Shown: positions 26,448 through 35,356 of the stretch, one piece after another
How the letters are laid out: every line of letters begins with the position of its first letter
Position numbering within the stretch: position 1 is the first letter of the stretch
From: Candidatus Chryseobacterium colombiense
Lineage (GTDB): Bacteria > Bacteroidota > Bacteroidia > Flavobacteriales > Weeksellaceae
Assembly (NCBI GenBank): GCA_029203185.1
Contig: CP119310.1
Coordinates: 1,054,001-1,118,000, forward strand
Direction: 5' to 3'
DNA length: 64,000 nucleotides
The notes under the pieces: model-generated
What the model saw: only the letters and a program-made list of their open reading frames with translations
Told to the model about the DNA's origin: nothing
The model's database searches: none
Position numbers and translations under genes: made by a program

Positions 26448-28643
26448 TTGAAAGATCTGCTTCTCATTACTCCGCCTTTTACCCAGCTTAATACTCCTTA
26501 TCCTGCAACAGCTTATATCAAAGGTTTTTTAAACACCAAAAATATTTCAAGCTACCAGATTGATTTGGGTATTGAAGTTATTTTGGAATTATTTTCTAAA
26601 GACGGAATTCTGAAAATATTCAGTAAAGAAATTGATTTACAGAATGTTTCAGAAAACTCTCAGCGAATTTTTGCATTAAGAGAAGAATATACAAAAACCA
26701 TTGATCAGGTTATTTCTTTTTTACAAGGTAAGACTCCAACATTGGCAAGACAGATTTGTTCAATGAACTTTCTTCCCGAAGCTTCCCGGTTTAATCAGCT
26801 TGATGATATGGAGTTTGCATTCGGAAATATGGGACTTCAGGATAAAGCTAAACATTTGGCAACCTTATATTTAGAAGATCTGTCCGATTATATTGTTGAA
26901 AATATCGATGCAGATTTCGGGTTCAGCAGATATGCAGAAAGATTAGGGAAAAGTGCCAATTCTTTTGATGAATTATATTCAAAACTATCACATAATCAAA
27001 GCTTTATTGATGATTTTACTTTAAAAATTCTTCAGGAAAAATTAGAGTCGGTTCAACCTAAATTAGTTTGCTTTTCTATTCCTTTTCCCGGAAATTTATA
27101 TTCAGCTTTTCGTTGTGCAAAATATATTAAAGAAAATTATCCTGATATAAAAATTGCCATGGGAGGAGGTTTTCCCAATACTGAATTACGGGAAGTAAAG
27201 GATAAAAGAGTGTTTGAATTTTTTGATTTTATCACTTTAGACGATGGTGAAGTTCCTCTTGAGCTACTTTATGAAAATATTTGTCATCCTGAACAAGGCG
27301 AAGAATTTCAATATAAAAGAACTTTTTTAATTGAAAATCAAGAAGTTACTTATAAAAACAATTCCAAAAGACATGACTATAAACAATCAGAAATCGGAAC
27401 TCCGGATTATACTGATTTACAATTAGATAAATATATTTCCGTGATAGAAATCGCCAATCCGATGCACAGCTTGTGGAGTGACGGAAGATGGAACAAACTT
27501 ACGATGGCTCACGGTTGCTATTGGGGAAAATGTACTTTCTGCGATATTTCTTTAGATTACATAAAAATTTACGAACCTATCTCTGCAAAAATTTTAGTTG
27601 ACAGAATGGAAGAATTGATCCGGACAACTGGTGAAACCGGATTCCATTTTGTGGACGAAGCAGCTCCACCCGCTTTGATGAGAGAAGTTGCTTTAGAAAT
27701 TTTGCGAAGAAATCTTGTGGTAACCTGGTGGACCAATATCCGTTTTGAAAAAAGTTTTACCCGCGACTTATGTTTTTTATTAAAACTTTCCGGTTGCGTT
27801 GCGGTTTCTGGAGGACTTGAAGTTGCGAGTGACAGATTGTTAAAATTAATTGACAAGGGAATTTCTGTAGAACAAGTGGCCCAGGTTACGAGAAATTTCA
27901 CTGAATCAGGAATTATGATTCACGCTTATTTGATGTATGGCTACCCAACTCAGACCATACAGGAAACGGTTGATTCTTTGGAAATGGTTCGTCAATTATT
28001 TGAAATGGGAATTTTGCAAAGTGGATTCTGGCATCAGTTCGCTATGACTGCTCACTCACCGGTCGGATTGAATCCTGAAGAATTTGGAGTCACACCAATT
28101 AAACAAGAAATCTTGTTTGCCAATAACGATATTGATTTCACGGATAAAACCGGAATTGATCATGGAAAATTTAGTTTTGGTTTAAAGAAATCATTATTTA
28201 ATTATATGCATGGAATTAATTTTGAGCTTCCTCTTCAGGAATGGTTTGATTTTAAAATTCCAAAAACAACTGTCCATCCGGATCATATTCATGATTGTTT
28301 ATTGGAGAGCAATGATTTCAAATTTAAAGGAAACTCAAAAGTTGTTTTTCTGACTAAAAACTTAATCGCTGAGAATCGCGTAAAAACAAAAAAGAAATAT
28401 ACTTACCCGTACACGCAACTTACATTCCACTTAAAAACGAATATTGTATCCATAGATCTGGATCAGGATCACGCGGACTGGCTGTTAAGAAGTATGGAAG
28501 AATATGTTATAGAGAAATCAAAAGGTATTACACTTCAGCAACTTAAGACAAATTTTGAAGAAAAATTTGAAGATTTTGAATTGTTCTGGTTCTCAAAATC
28601 CATCCAACAGTTGAAAGAAAATGGTGTAATTTTGAGCTTATAA
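26448..28643 (+). CDS. B12-binding-domain radical SAM protein with CX4CX2C motif
   Basis: A 731-residue protein beginning at a TTG codon. The N-terminal third opens with LLLITPPFTQLNTPYPA and continues to a Rossmann-like segment (about 200-270, PKLVCFSIPFPGNLYSAF ... IAMGGGFPN), typical of the cobalamin-binding half of this superfamily. The radical SAM barrel begins at about 350 with AHGCYWGKCTFCDIS. Its cluster cysteines are Cys357, Cys362 and Cys365, spacing CX4CX2C rather than the usual CX3CX2C. A GGLEVASDRLLKL segment near residue 460 and YLMYGYPTQT near residue 490 support the barrel. Members do methylations or ring rearrangements, but this subgroup's reaction is unknown. No precursor peptide or obvious substrate gene is next to it. 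Confidence 0.85.
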   Translation: MKDLLLITPPFTQLNTPYPATAYIKGFLNTKNISSYQIDLGIEVILELFSKDGILKIFSKEIDLQNVSENSQRIFALREEYTKTIDQVISFLQGKTPTLARQICSMNFLPEASRFNQLDDMEFAFGNMGLQDKAKHLATLYLEDLSDYIVENIDADFGFSRYAERLGKSANSFDELYSKLSHNQSFIDDFTLKILQEKLESVQPKLVCFSIPFPGNLYSAFRCAKYIKENYPDIKIAMGGGFPNTELREVKDKRVFEFFDFITLDDGEVPLELLYENICHPEQGEEFQYKRTFLIENQEVTYKNNSKRHDYKQSEIGTPDYTDLQLDKYISVIEIANPMHSLWSDGRWNKLTMAHGCYWGKCTFCDISLDYIKIYEPISAKILVDRMEELIRTTGETGFHFVDEAAPPALMREVALEILRRNLVVTWWTNIRFEKSFTRDLCFLLKLSGCVAVSGGLEVASDRLLKLIDKGISVEQVAQVTRNFTESGIMIHAYLMYGYPTQTIQETVDSLEMVRQLFEMGILQSGFWHQFAMTAHSPVGLNPEEFGVTPIKQEILFANNDIDFTDKTGIDHGKFSFGLKKSLFNYMHGINFELPLQEWFDFKIPKTTVHPDHIHDCLLESNDFKFKGNSKVVFLTKNLIAENRVKTKKKYTYPYTQLTFHLKTNIVSIDLDQDHADWLLRSMEEYVIEKSKGITLQQLKTNFEEKFEDFELFWFSKSIQQLKENGVILSL

Positions 28644-28685
28644 TTTTTATATTTTTAAACTCAAAATTTATAAAAATGGTAAAAA

Positions 28686-28716
28686 TAAAATCCTGAAAAT
28701 CATTTCAGGATTTCTT
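28686..28716. terminator. Bidirectional terminator
   Basis: AAATCCTGAAA pairs with TTTCAGGATTT around a 4-base loop, between the convergent radical SAM gene and the exported-protein gene. Confidence 0.85.
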
Positions 28717-28735
28717 ATTCTTAAAGAACAGTAGT

Positions 28736-29557
28736 TTATTTTTCAACACCATCTTTTTTAACTTCACCAACAATTATCTTGTCTTGATTTTTGATAAAGT
28801 TTGGATCCAAAATGGCCATTCGTTCAGCAATTGCTTTATAAGTCGGAAATTTTAAAATTGATGCTCTCCCAGACATTTGTCTATAAAGTGTAAAAATTTT
28901 TCCACCGGCAGTTTTTATTTGTTTAGTCGTGGTTATATATTTTCCGATATACTTGCTATTGGCATCATAGACCTCAATATCAACAAAAGTTTTTTCAGAA
29001 ACGGTATCATCTGATCCAAAGCTGACAGGTAAATTCGTAAAGTAACCAACTGGTTTTCCATTACTTAAAATTTCTCCGACACTGTTTACCGTAATATTCA
29101 GTTTATCGATTTTACTTCTTGTAGTATAAGCATCTTTAGTTTTGGTATCTAGCTTTCTTTTAGGGGAATTAGTGAAAAGTTCATCAAGATTTTTAACATT
29201 AATTCCTTTATTATCAATGAGTTTCAATCCTTTAATTGAAGTATAGACTGCCGATTTTTCTTCACCTGAAAATGCTGAAGGTGAAATATAATCGAGTTCA
29301 AGTGTTTTATCACGATTATAAACTCTGTTCAATTTTATATAACTATCTCTTACAGAATCAACTACACTTTTATCTACAAATTCTATTGTATAAATGGGAG
29401 TTTCTTTCAGATCAAAAAAAGTATACTCATTAGATTTGCTTGAAACTTTAGCTACATGAACTCCATCGATACTGATAATTCCTCTTTTGGTTTTAATTTC
29501 CTGAGCTTTTAAAAAAAATCCCAGTATTGTAAATAAAATGATTAAACTTTTCCTCAT
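28736..29557 (-). CDS. Exported protein of unknown function
   Basis: A 273-residue protein with a signal peptide (about 1-18, ending LKAQ). The mature part is mostly predicted beta-strand with short repeated phrases (KRGIISIDGVHVAKV near residue 23, INVKNLDELFT, ILSNGKPVGYFTNLPVSF near residue 170, YIGKYITTTKQIK) and no family I recognise. It is flanked by terminators on both sides and therefore a single-gene unit. Probably periplasmic or outer-membrane associated. Confidence 0.7.
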   Translation of the reverse strand: MRKSLIILFTILGFFLKAQEIKTKRGIISIDGVHVAKVSSKSNEYTFFDLKETPIYTIEFVDKSVVDSVRDSYIKLNRVYNRDKTLELDYISPSAFSGEEKSAVYTSIKGLKLIDNKGINVKNLDELFTNSPKRKLDTKTKDAYTTRSKIDKLNITVNSVGEILSNGKPVGYFTNLPVSFGSDDTVSEKTFVDIEVYDANSKYIGKYITTTKQIKTAGGKIFTLYRQMSGRASILKFPTYKAIAERMAILDPNFIKNQDKIIVGEVKKDGVEK

Positions 29558-29579
29558 AAAATCAGATTTTTACATGACA

Positions 29580-29611
29580 TAAAAAAAGTGTAACCAAAGT
29601 TACACTTTCTT
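29580..29611 (-). terminator. Terminator of the atpD-atpC operon
   Basis: AAAGTGTAAC pairs perfectly with GTTACACTTT around CAAA. A seven-base T-run follows on the minus strand, downstream of atpC. Confidence 0.9.
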
Positions 29612-29637
29612 GAAAATATATTTAGCTTTTCATTTAA

Positions 29638-29919
29638 TTATTCACAAAGGATAATTCCTTTATCATGATTAAATTCTACAACACCGCTTTTGATTGGATA
29701 AGAAAAAACAGAATCTTTATCGCTTTCTCTAGTAAAGTTTTTAGCATATGCTTCATCAATAGAATTAGCATACAATTTTACTTTACCACCAATTAAAGAA
29801 GAAACAATTCCTGCGTGGTTTTTCATGATGTGAAACTCACCATTTTTTCCAGGCAACAATACTGAGTTTACTTCTCCTTCAAAAACTACGTATTCTGGTG
29901 TTAAAATTTTTATATTCAT
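29638..29919 (-). CDS. atpC: ATP synthase F1 epsilon subunit (short form)
   Basis: A 93-residue protein with the N-terminal beta-sandwich of the F1 epsilon subunit (MNIKILTPEYVVFEGEVNSVLLPGKNGEFHIMKNHAG), part of the central stalk that couples proton flow to catalysis. E. coli epsilon is about 139 residues; here the C-terminal two-helix domain that can inhibit ATP hydrolysis is missing, as in many Bacteroidetes. The gene follows atpD by 96 bases and ends before a strong terminator. The remaining ATP synthase genes are not in this window, matching the common Bacteroidetes arrangement in which atpD-atpC is detached. Confidence 0.93.
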   Translation of the reverse strand: MNIKILTPEYVVFEGEVNSVLLPGKNGEFHIMKNHAGIVSSLIGGKVKLYANSIDEAYAKNFTRESDKDSVFSYPIKSGVVEFNHDKGIILCE

Positions 29920-29927
29920 TTTAATTT

Positions 29928-29966
29928 AGATTAAAAGATTAAAAGATTGAAGATTAAAAGATTTTT
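29928..29966. repeat. Short tandem AGATTAAA repeat between atpD and atpC
   Basis: Units AGATTAAA, AGATTAAA, AGATTGA, AGATTAAA, AGATTTTT run in tandem in the atpD-atpC spacer. This looks like slippage-prone filler; no function is visible. Confidence 0.55.
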
Positions 29967-30015
29967 GACAAATAATGTCTCTTATCTCAGGTCTAAAAAT
30001 CTTGTGTCTAATTTA

Positions 30016-31524
30016 TTAAGCGTTTTCAGCCAACATTTTTTGTCCAGCTTCGATAGCTTCCTCGATAGTCCCTTTCAAGTTGAAAGCAGCTTCTGGTAAG
30101 TGATCTAATTCACCATCCATAATCATGTTGAATCCTTTGATGGTATCTTTGATATCTACCAATGATCCTGGAATACCTGTAAATTGTTCAGCTACGTGGA
30201 AAGGCTGAGATAAGAATCTCTGAACTTTTCTTGCACGGTAAACTACTGATTTATCTTCTTCAGAAAGTTCTTCCATACCAAGGATCGCGATGATATCTTG
30301 AAGCGCTTTGTATCTTTGAAGAATTTCTTTTACTCTTTGAGCACAGTTATAGTGATCGTGACCGATAACTTCAGGAGCCAAGATTCTTGAAGTAGAAGCC
30401 AAAGGATCTACCGCAGGATAAATACCTAATGAAGCAATCTTTCTATCAAGTACCGTAGTGGCATCCAAGTGAGCAAACGTAGTTGCAGGAGCCGGGTCAG
30501 TTAAGTCATCCGCAGGTACATAAACTGCTTGTACTGAAGTAATTGAACCGTTTTTAGTTGAGGTAATTCTTTCCTGCATCGCACCCATTTCAGAAGCAAG
30601 TGTCGGTTGGTAACCTACTGCAGATGGCATACGACCTAGAAGTGCAGATACCTCAGAACCAGCCTGTGTAAAACGGAAGATGTTGTCTACGAAGAAAAGT
30701 ACATCTCTACCTTGTCCGCTTTCTCCACCGTCTCTATAATATTCAGCCAATGTAAGACCAGAAAGTGCAACTCTCGCTCTCGCACCAGGTGGCTCATTCA
30801 TCTGTCCGAAAACGAATGCTGCTTTTGAATCTTTCATAACTTCTAAATCTACTTTAGAAAGATCCCAACCTCCGTTTTCCATAGAGTGCATGAAATCTTC
30901 ACCATACTTGATGATTCCTGATTCTAGCATCTCTCTCAAAAGGTCATTTCCTTCTCTCGTTCTTTCACCTACTCCGGCAAAAACTGAAAGTCCTCCGTGT
31001 CCTTTTGCAATATTGTTAATCAACTCCTGGATCAATACTGTTTTACCTACACCTGCACCTCCGAACAAACCAATTTTACCTCCTTTTGCGTAAGGCTCAA
31101 CTAAGTCGATTACTTTAATACCTGTAAATAAAACTTCTGCAGAAGTTGAAAGTTGATCAAATTTTGGAGCTGGTCTGTGAATTGGAAGACCACCTTCCTT
31201 AGAAATATCTTTAAGTCCGTCGATAGCATCACCAACAACGTTGAATAGTCTTCCATTTACAGCCTCTCCGATTGGCATTGTAATAGGATTTCCGTATCCG
31301 ATTACATCCTGCCCTCTTTTAAGACCGTCAGTAGCGTCCATTGCGATACATCTTACTGTATCTTCGCCAATATGTTGTTCTACCTCTAAAACTACTTTTT
31401 CACCGTTTTCTTTTGTAATTTCTAACGCATCATAGATCGCTGGAATTGCTTCCACATCACTGAAGACAACGTCGATTACCGGACCAATAATTTGAGAAAT
31501 TTTACCTTTAATTTGGTTTGCCAT
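30016..31524 (-). CDS. atpD: ATP synthase F1 beta subunit
   Basis: A 502-residue catalytic subunit of F1-ATPase. The N-terminal barrel (GKISQIIGPVIDVVF), the Walker A loop GGAGVGKTVLIQELI near residue 155, the catalytic GERTREGNDL Glu, the Walker B region RDVLFFVDNIFRFTQAG and the DELSEED-type ELSEEDK motif near residue 400 are all present. It forms alternating alpha-beta nucleotide sites with AtpA. A canonical promoter lies just upstream on the minus strand, giving a leader of about 16 bases, and atpC follows. Confidence 0.98.
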   Translation of the reverse strand: MANQIKGKISQIIGPVIDVVFSDVEAIPAIYDALEITKENGEKVVLEVEQHIGEDTVRCIAMDATDGLKRGQDVIGYGNPITMPIGEAVNGRLFNVVGDAIDGLKDISKEGGLPIHRPAPKFDQLSTSAEVLFTGIKVIDLVEPYAKGGKIGLFGGAGVGKTVLIQELINNIAKGHGGLSVFAGVGERTREGNDLLREMLESGIIKYGEDFMHSMENGGWDLSKVDLEVMKDSKAAFVFGQMNEPPGARARVALSGLTLAEYYRDGGESGQGRDVLFFVDNIFRFTQAGSEVSALLGRMPSAVGYQPTLASEMGAMQERITSTKNGSITSVQAVYVPADDLTDPAPATTFAHLDATTVLDRKIASLGIYPAVDPLASTSRILAPEVIGHDHYNCAQRVKEILQRYKALQDIIAILGMEELSEEDKSVVYRARKVQRFLSQPFHVAEQFTGIPGSLVDIKDTIKGFNMIMDGELDHLPEAAFNLKGTIEEAIEAGQKMLAENA

Positions 31525-31544
31525 TGCTAAATTTTTTCTTGGTG

Positions 31545-31574
31545 CAAATATAATGATTCTTCATAAACTCACAA
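31545..31574 (-). promoter_or_regulatory. atpD promoter
   Basis: On the minus strand TTG (31574-31572), a 19-base spacer and TATATTTG (31552-31545) match the Bacteroidetes housekeeping consensus closely. Confidence 0.75.
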
Positions 31575-31785
31575 TTGGTAAAAAAGAGATTTTTATCATG
31601 CTTTTAGAAGAATTTAAAATTTGGATTTTAATATTTATTTTTTTGAAAAATCTGCTTATCAACACAATTTACAAAGATTCTATGAAATAGAAAAATTGTT
31701 GATCAGATTCGAATAATAGATGGCATAAAAAATCATTACTTGAAAATAACTCTTACGATATAATAACAGATAATTTTAAAGGCTT

Positions 31786-31793
31786 TATATTTG
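31786..31793 (+). promoter_or_regulatory. -7 box of ribF
   Basis: TATATTTG fits TAnnTTTG and lies 20 bases before the TTG start of ribF. The rest of the atpD-ribF gap (31575-31785) holds nothing recognisable. Confidence 0.55.
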
Positions 31794-31813
31794 CAGTCAA
31801 AATTTTTCCCGTT

Positions 31814-32734
31814 TTGAAAGTTTTCAAAAATTTCACAGATTACACTTCTCAAAAACCTTTGGCACTGTCTTTAGGGATGTTTGACGGGGTACATCTTGGG
31901 CACAAGAGTATTATTGACGAATTGCTAAAAATAGGTTCTGAGAACAATCTTGAAACCGCAATACTTACTTTTTGGCCCCATCCAAGATTTGTTTTTAATC
32001 CTAATGAAGATTTAAAACTTCTGAATACATTGGAAGAAAAAAAATATCTGATGGAAAAATACGGGATTGATAATCTTTTTCTAAAGGAATTCGATGATGA
32101 ATTTAGAAATTTAACAGGAGAAGAATTTGTACGTCAGATTTTAATTGATAAGTTAAATGTAAAATATCTTATCATCGGGTACGATCATTCTTTTGGAAAA
32201 AACAAAAGCGGAAACTTTGAGTTGCTTCAAAAGCTTTCAAAAGAACTTGATTTTGAAGTAGAACAAATGGAAGCTATCAATATTCACGAAAATAATATCA
32301 GTTCTACCAAGGTCCGAAATGCACTTTTAACAGGAAACATCAAAGAAGCAAACGAAATGCTTGGCTATTCCTATTCTGTTACAGGAACTGTTGTTCATGG
32401 CAAAAAAATAGGAAGAACCATAGGTTATCCAACAGCCAATATCGAAACAGAATCTTTCAAACTTTTACCTAAAAAAGGAGCTTATATCGTTGAAGTTTTT
32501 GTAAAAGGACAGCAATATAAAGGAATGCTAAGTGTGGGAACCAATCCTACCGTTAATGGGGAAAAACTGACCGTTGAAGTTTACATTCTTGATTTTGAAG
32601 GGGATATTTATGATGAAAAGATTATCGTAAAATTCAGGGATTTTCTTCATGATGAAATCAAATTCGAAGGACTGGAAAAATTAATTGAAAGACTAGATGA
32701 AGATAAAAGATTGACAGAGGAATTTAAGTTCTAA
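31814..32734 (+). CDS. ribF: Bifunctional riboflavin kinase / FAD synthetase
   Basis: A 306-residue enzyme that phosphorylates riboflavin to FMN and adenylates FMN to FAD. The N-terminal nucleotidyltransferase domain (about 1-180) shows SLGMFDGVHLGHKSII, YDHSFGKNKSGN and the SSTKVR motif near residue 163. The C-terminal kinase domain (about 185-306) has GTVVHGKKIGRTIGYPTANI and GMLSVGTNPTVN. The start is TTG at 31814, consistent with a promoter box 20 bases upstream and with normal family length. Its stop overlaps the convergent MmcQ gene by four bases. No FMN riboswitch is seen. Confidence 0.95.
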   Translation: MKVFKNFTDYTSQKPLALSLGMFDGVHLGHKSIIDELLKIGSENNLETAILTFWPHPRFVFNPNEDLKLLNTLEEKKYLMEKYGIDNLFLKEFDDEFRNLTGEEFVRQILIDKLNVKYLIIGYDHSFGKNKSGNFELLQKLSKELDFEVEQMEAINIHENNISSTKVRNALLTGNIKEANEMLGYSYSVTGTVVHGKKIGRTIGYPTANIETESFKLLPKKGAYIVEVFVKGQQYKGMLSVGTNPTVNGEKLTVEVYILDFEGDIYDEKIIVKFRDFLHDEIKFEGLEKLIERLDEDKRLTEEFKF

Positions 32735-33084
32735 GCATTTGAAATCTCTTCCCTTACTTTTTTTGTTAAAGAATTAAATACCAAATCATAAGACTGATCG
32801 ATCAATTTAAAAATTAAATCTCTCTTGAGACCATCTATCATTACAGAGTTCCAGTGGGTCTTATTCATATGAAATGCTCCTGTAATCTGCGGATATTGTT
32901 CTCTCAGCTCTGCACTCCATTCCGGATCCGTTTTGACATTAATTCCTAAAGGCTGCTTTTCTAAAGCCATTAATAAAAACATTTTTGTTCCAACCTTCAT
33001 GACAAGGGTTTCATTATCAAAAGGAAAACTTTCGGTAACTCCTTTTTTGGCAAGACAGTAATCTAAAATTTCGTTGGCATCCAT
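32731..33084 (-). CDS. MmcQ/YjbR family protein
   Basis: A 117-residue cytosolic protein of the MmcQ/YjbR family (CyaY-like fold). Conserved blocks are CLAKKGVTESFPFDNETLV, VGTKMFLLMAL, NVKTDPEWSAELREQYP and the THWNSV segment near residue 80. Members are sometimes called DNA-binding, but the biochemical role is not settled. Its 3' end overlaps that of ribF on the opposite strand. A TAAATTTG box on the minus strand (33132-33125) is a possible promoter. Confidence 0.85.
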   Translation of the reverse strand: MDANEILDYCLAKKGVTESFPFDNETLVMKVGTKMFLLMALEKQPLGINVKTDPEWSAELREQYPQITGAFHMNKTHWNSVMIDGLKRDLIFKLIDQSYDLVFNSLTKKVREEISNA

Positions 33085-33177
33085 ATTTTGTGGGTAATGG
33101 TATATTTTTTATAAAACTTTACGTCAAATTTAGTAAATTTAAGAAAGAAACATCATTACTACAAACAACATTATTTT

Positions 33178-33834
33178 ATGAAAGCTTTGGTAATCGGCGC
33201 TACAGGTGCTACAGGAAAAGATCTGGTAAATCAGCTACTCAATGATCAGGATTTTGAAGAAGTGGATGTTTTTGTAAGAAAACCCATTGATATTCAAAAT
33301 AATAAGCTCAACGTCCATCTCGTGAATTTTGAAAAGCCTGAAGAATGGAAAGATCTTGTAAAAGGAGATGTTGCATTTTCCTGTCTCGGAACAACGTTAA
33401 AAGCTGCCGGAAGCAAAGAGGCACAACGAAAAGTGGATTATAATTACCAGTATGAGTTTGCACAAGCTGCTAAAGAAAATAATGTAGAAGATTATATTTT
33501 AGTCTCAGCGTATGGAGCCAATCCAAAATCAAAGATCTTTTATTCTAAAATGAAAGGTGAGCTAGAAGAAGCAGTAAAACAACTTCATTTTAATAAGATA
33601 ACTATTTTTAAACCCGGAATGCTTGAAAGAAAAGATTCGGACAGAACCGGAGAAGTCTTAGGAAGCAGAATTATAAAATTCGCCAATACATTGGGTTTAC
33701 TAGAAAGTCAAAAACCTTTACCAACAAATATTTTAGCTAAAGCTATGATCAAATCTTCAAAGATAAAAAGCAATGGCTATTCCAGCATTAAGCTCGGAAA
33801 TATTTTTTGTTTCGCGGAGAAAAGCAATGAGTAA
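33178..33834 (+). CDS. NAD(P)H-binding atypical SDR protein
   Basis: A 218-residue Rossmann protein. The N-terminal VIGATGATGKDLVNQLL is the TGxxGxxG dinucleotide-binding loop of atypical short-chain dehydrogenases. FSCLGTTLKAAGSKEAQRKVDYN and the VSAYGANPKSKIFYSKMKGELEE block (a Y-x3-K like motif) resemble the HTATIP2/YwnB group. Substrate and reaction are unknown. Its stop is only six bases from the end of the convergent ADP-ribosylglycohydrolase gene. Confidence 0.85.
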   Translation: MKALVIGATGATGKDLVNQLLNDQDFEEVDVFVRKPIDIQNNKLNVHLVNFEKPEEWKDLVKGDVAFSCLGTTLKAAGSKEAQRKVDYNYQYEFAQAAKENNVEDYILVSAYGANPKSKIFYSKMKGELEEAVKQLHFNKITIFKPGMLERKDSDRTGEVLGSRIIKFANTLGLLESQKPLPTNILAKAMIKSSKIKSNGYSSIKLGNIFCFAEKSNE

Positions 33835-33840
33835 GAAATA

Positions 33841-34746
33841 TTATTTTATCATTAATTTTGTTTCATCAATAATCTTTTCAATCCAGCTATATTCTTTTAA
33901 ATTCTTAAGTTTTGTAATCAATTCTTGGGGGATATTTTTGTATCCTATTAAAGTTCCAGCAATTTGTCCAGCTATTGAAGCATTGGTGTCCGTGTCGCCA
34001 CCCGAATTAATAATTTGTTGAAACATTTCTTCTAGTCCCAAATCAACAACTTTAGTTGAACAGAAAATTGCAAATGGAATAGAATTTACAACATACCCGT
34101 TATTTCCCAATTCTGCTATTTCAGAAATTTTAAAACTTGATCCAAGCTCATTTATTTTAATTAATCGATCTCTCACATTTGTATCAGGAAGCTCATGAAT
34201 AATCACATCGAAGAGGTTGTTATTTCCAGTCCAGTTAGAATTCAAAATGGCTTTTAAAGACAAATATACAGCCAAAGCTCCTGCAAAAGCTTCATCATTT
34301 CTGTGAGTAATTTTACATGCATTAAAAATGTCTTCCCTTGTAATGTTTTCAAAAAAAGCAAAAGGAGCAATTCTCATTGCTCCTCCATTTCCTGCGGCAA
34401 ATTCACCTGTACGCCCACATTGGCTCCAGTGAAAACCAGATTCTTTATCTAAAATAGCTTTAAGTGTAGATGCTCCAACACCAGTTAATTTATTATTTTT
34501 ATAATAATCAACAAATGTATTAAGTAAATTTTCAGGATCAAATTTACCTTTGGCTAAAGTTTCGCAAGTTGCAAGTGTAAATTGGGTATCGTCCGTTATT
34601 TGCCATTTTCTTAGCTTTGAAGGCTTTTTACCCCAATAATAAATTTCTGAATCATTTAATAAAGTTTCATTTTCATAACCGCTTCCCCAAGCATCGCCGA
34701 TTGCTCCACCAATAATACATGCTTTAAATTGATCCTGAAAATTCAT
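33841..34746 (-). CDS. ADP-ribosylglycohydrolase family protein
   Basis: A 301-residue all-helical hydrolase of the ARH/DraG family, which removes ADP-ribose from proteins, nucleic acids or small molecules using two Mg(II) ions. Metal-binding motifs are visible in order: GGAIGDAWG near residue 14, TDDTQFT near residue 51, and SGGDTDTNAS near residue 248. AAGNGGAMRIAP near residue 119 contacts the ADP-ribose. No ADP-ribosyltransferase, nitrogenase gene or toxin partner is nearby, so its target cannot be inferred. It precedes the glutathione peroxidase gene by 17 bases on the minus strand's coordinates and may share its transcript. Confidence 0.9.
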   Translation of the reverse strand: MNFQDQFKACIIGGAIGDAWGSGYENETLLNDSEIYYWGKKPSKLRKWQITDDTQFTLATCETLAKGKFDPENLLNTFVDYYKNNKLTGVGASTLKAILDKESGFHWSQCGRTGEFAAGNGGAMRIAPFAFFENITREDIFNACKITHRNDEAFAGALAVYLSLKAILNSNWTGNNNLFDVIIHELPDTNVRDRLIKINELGSSFKISEIAELGNNGYVVNSIPFAIFCSTKVVDLGLEEMFQQIINSGGDTDTNASIAGQIAGTLIGYKNIPQELITKLKNLKEYSWIEKIIDETKLMIK

Positions 34747-34763
34747 TAAATTTGAGTTTCTAT

Positions 34764-35342
34764 TTACTTCAAGTACTTTGTAATCGCTTCATCCGTAGGT
34801 TTTGTAGTACTTACAAAAGAATCGATTAGTTTTCCGTTTTCATCAATCAAGAATTTTGTGAAGTTCCAAAGAATCGTAGTATTCTTCACTCCATTTAATT
34901 CTTTTTCTGTTAGATACTTAAAGATAGGAGCAGTATCATCCCCTTTTACAGAAACTTTTGCTGCCATAGGAAAAGTCACTCCATAATTTTTCTGGCAGAA
35001 AGCACCGATTTCATGATTGGTTCCCGGTTCCTGTCCTCCAAAATTATTTGCCGGGAAACCTATAACCACTACCTTACCTTTGTATTCTTCATATACCTTT
35101 TCCAGATCAGCATATTGCGGGGTAAATCCACATTCAGAAGCTGTATTTACAATAAGGATTTTTTTACCTTTAAAATCTGCAAAGTTGATTTGTTTTCCTT
35201 CTTCCAAGGCATCAACTTTAAAATCGTAAATTGATTTTCCCATAAGTTCTTTAGTTTTAGCTTTAGATGATTCACTTTTTTTCTGAGCACAACTATTAAA
35301 AAACGCTACAAAAGAAAGCAGCAATAAAAAGATTTTTTTCAT
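34764..35342 (-). CDS. Lipoprotein glutathione peroxidase-family thiol peroxidase
   Basis: A 192-residue peroxidase. A lipoprotein signal with lipobox FNSC (Cys18) places it in the envelope, which is less common than the cytosolic form. The GPx domain (about 36-192) holds the peroxidatic Cys71 in NTASECGFTPQY (Cys instead of selenocysteine), the Gln in FPANNFGGQEPG and the Trp in LWNFTKFLID, forming the catalytic tetrad. The second Cys in EIGAFCQKNYG near residue 114 is a likely resolving residue, which would make thioredoxin-like proteins the reductant. It lies 14 bases after the LolA-like gene and upstream of the ADP-ribosylglycohydrolase gene. Confidence 0.92.
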   Translation of the reverse strand: MKKIFLLLLSFVAFFNSCAQKKSESSKAKTKELMGKSIYDFKVDALEEGKQINFADFKGKKILIVNTASECGFTPQYADLEKVYEEYKGKVVVIGFPANNFGGQEPGTNHEIGAFCQKNYGVTFPMAAKVSVKGDDTAPIFKYLTEKELNGVKNTTILWNFTKFLIDENGKLIDSFVSTTKPTDEAITKYLK

Positions 35343-35356
35343 TTTAATATTTTTAT

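Noticed and set aside
29928..29966. AGATTAAA tandem repeats considered as a regulatory array in the atp operon
   Set aside because: They lie between co-transcribed genes, are low complexity, and show no symmetry or known motif.
31575..31785. FMN or other riboswitch upstream of ribF
   Set aside because: The gap is AT-rich without the conserved FMN-aptamer blocks, and the -7 box lies only 20 bases before the start, leaving no room.
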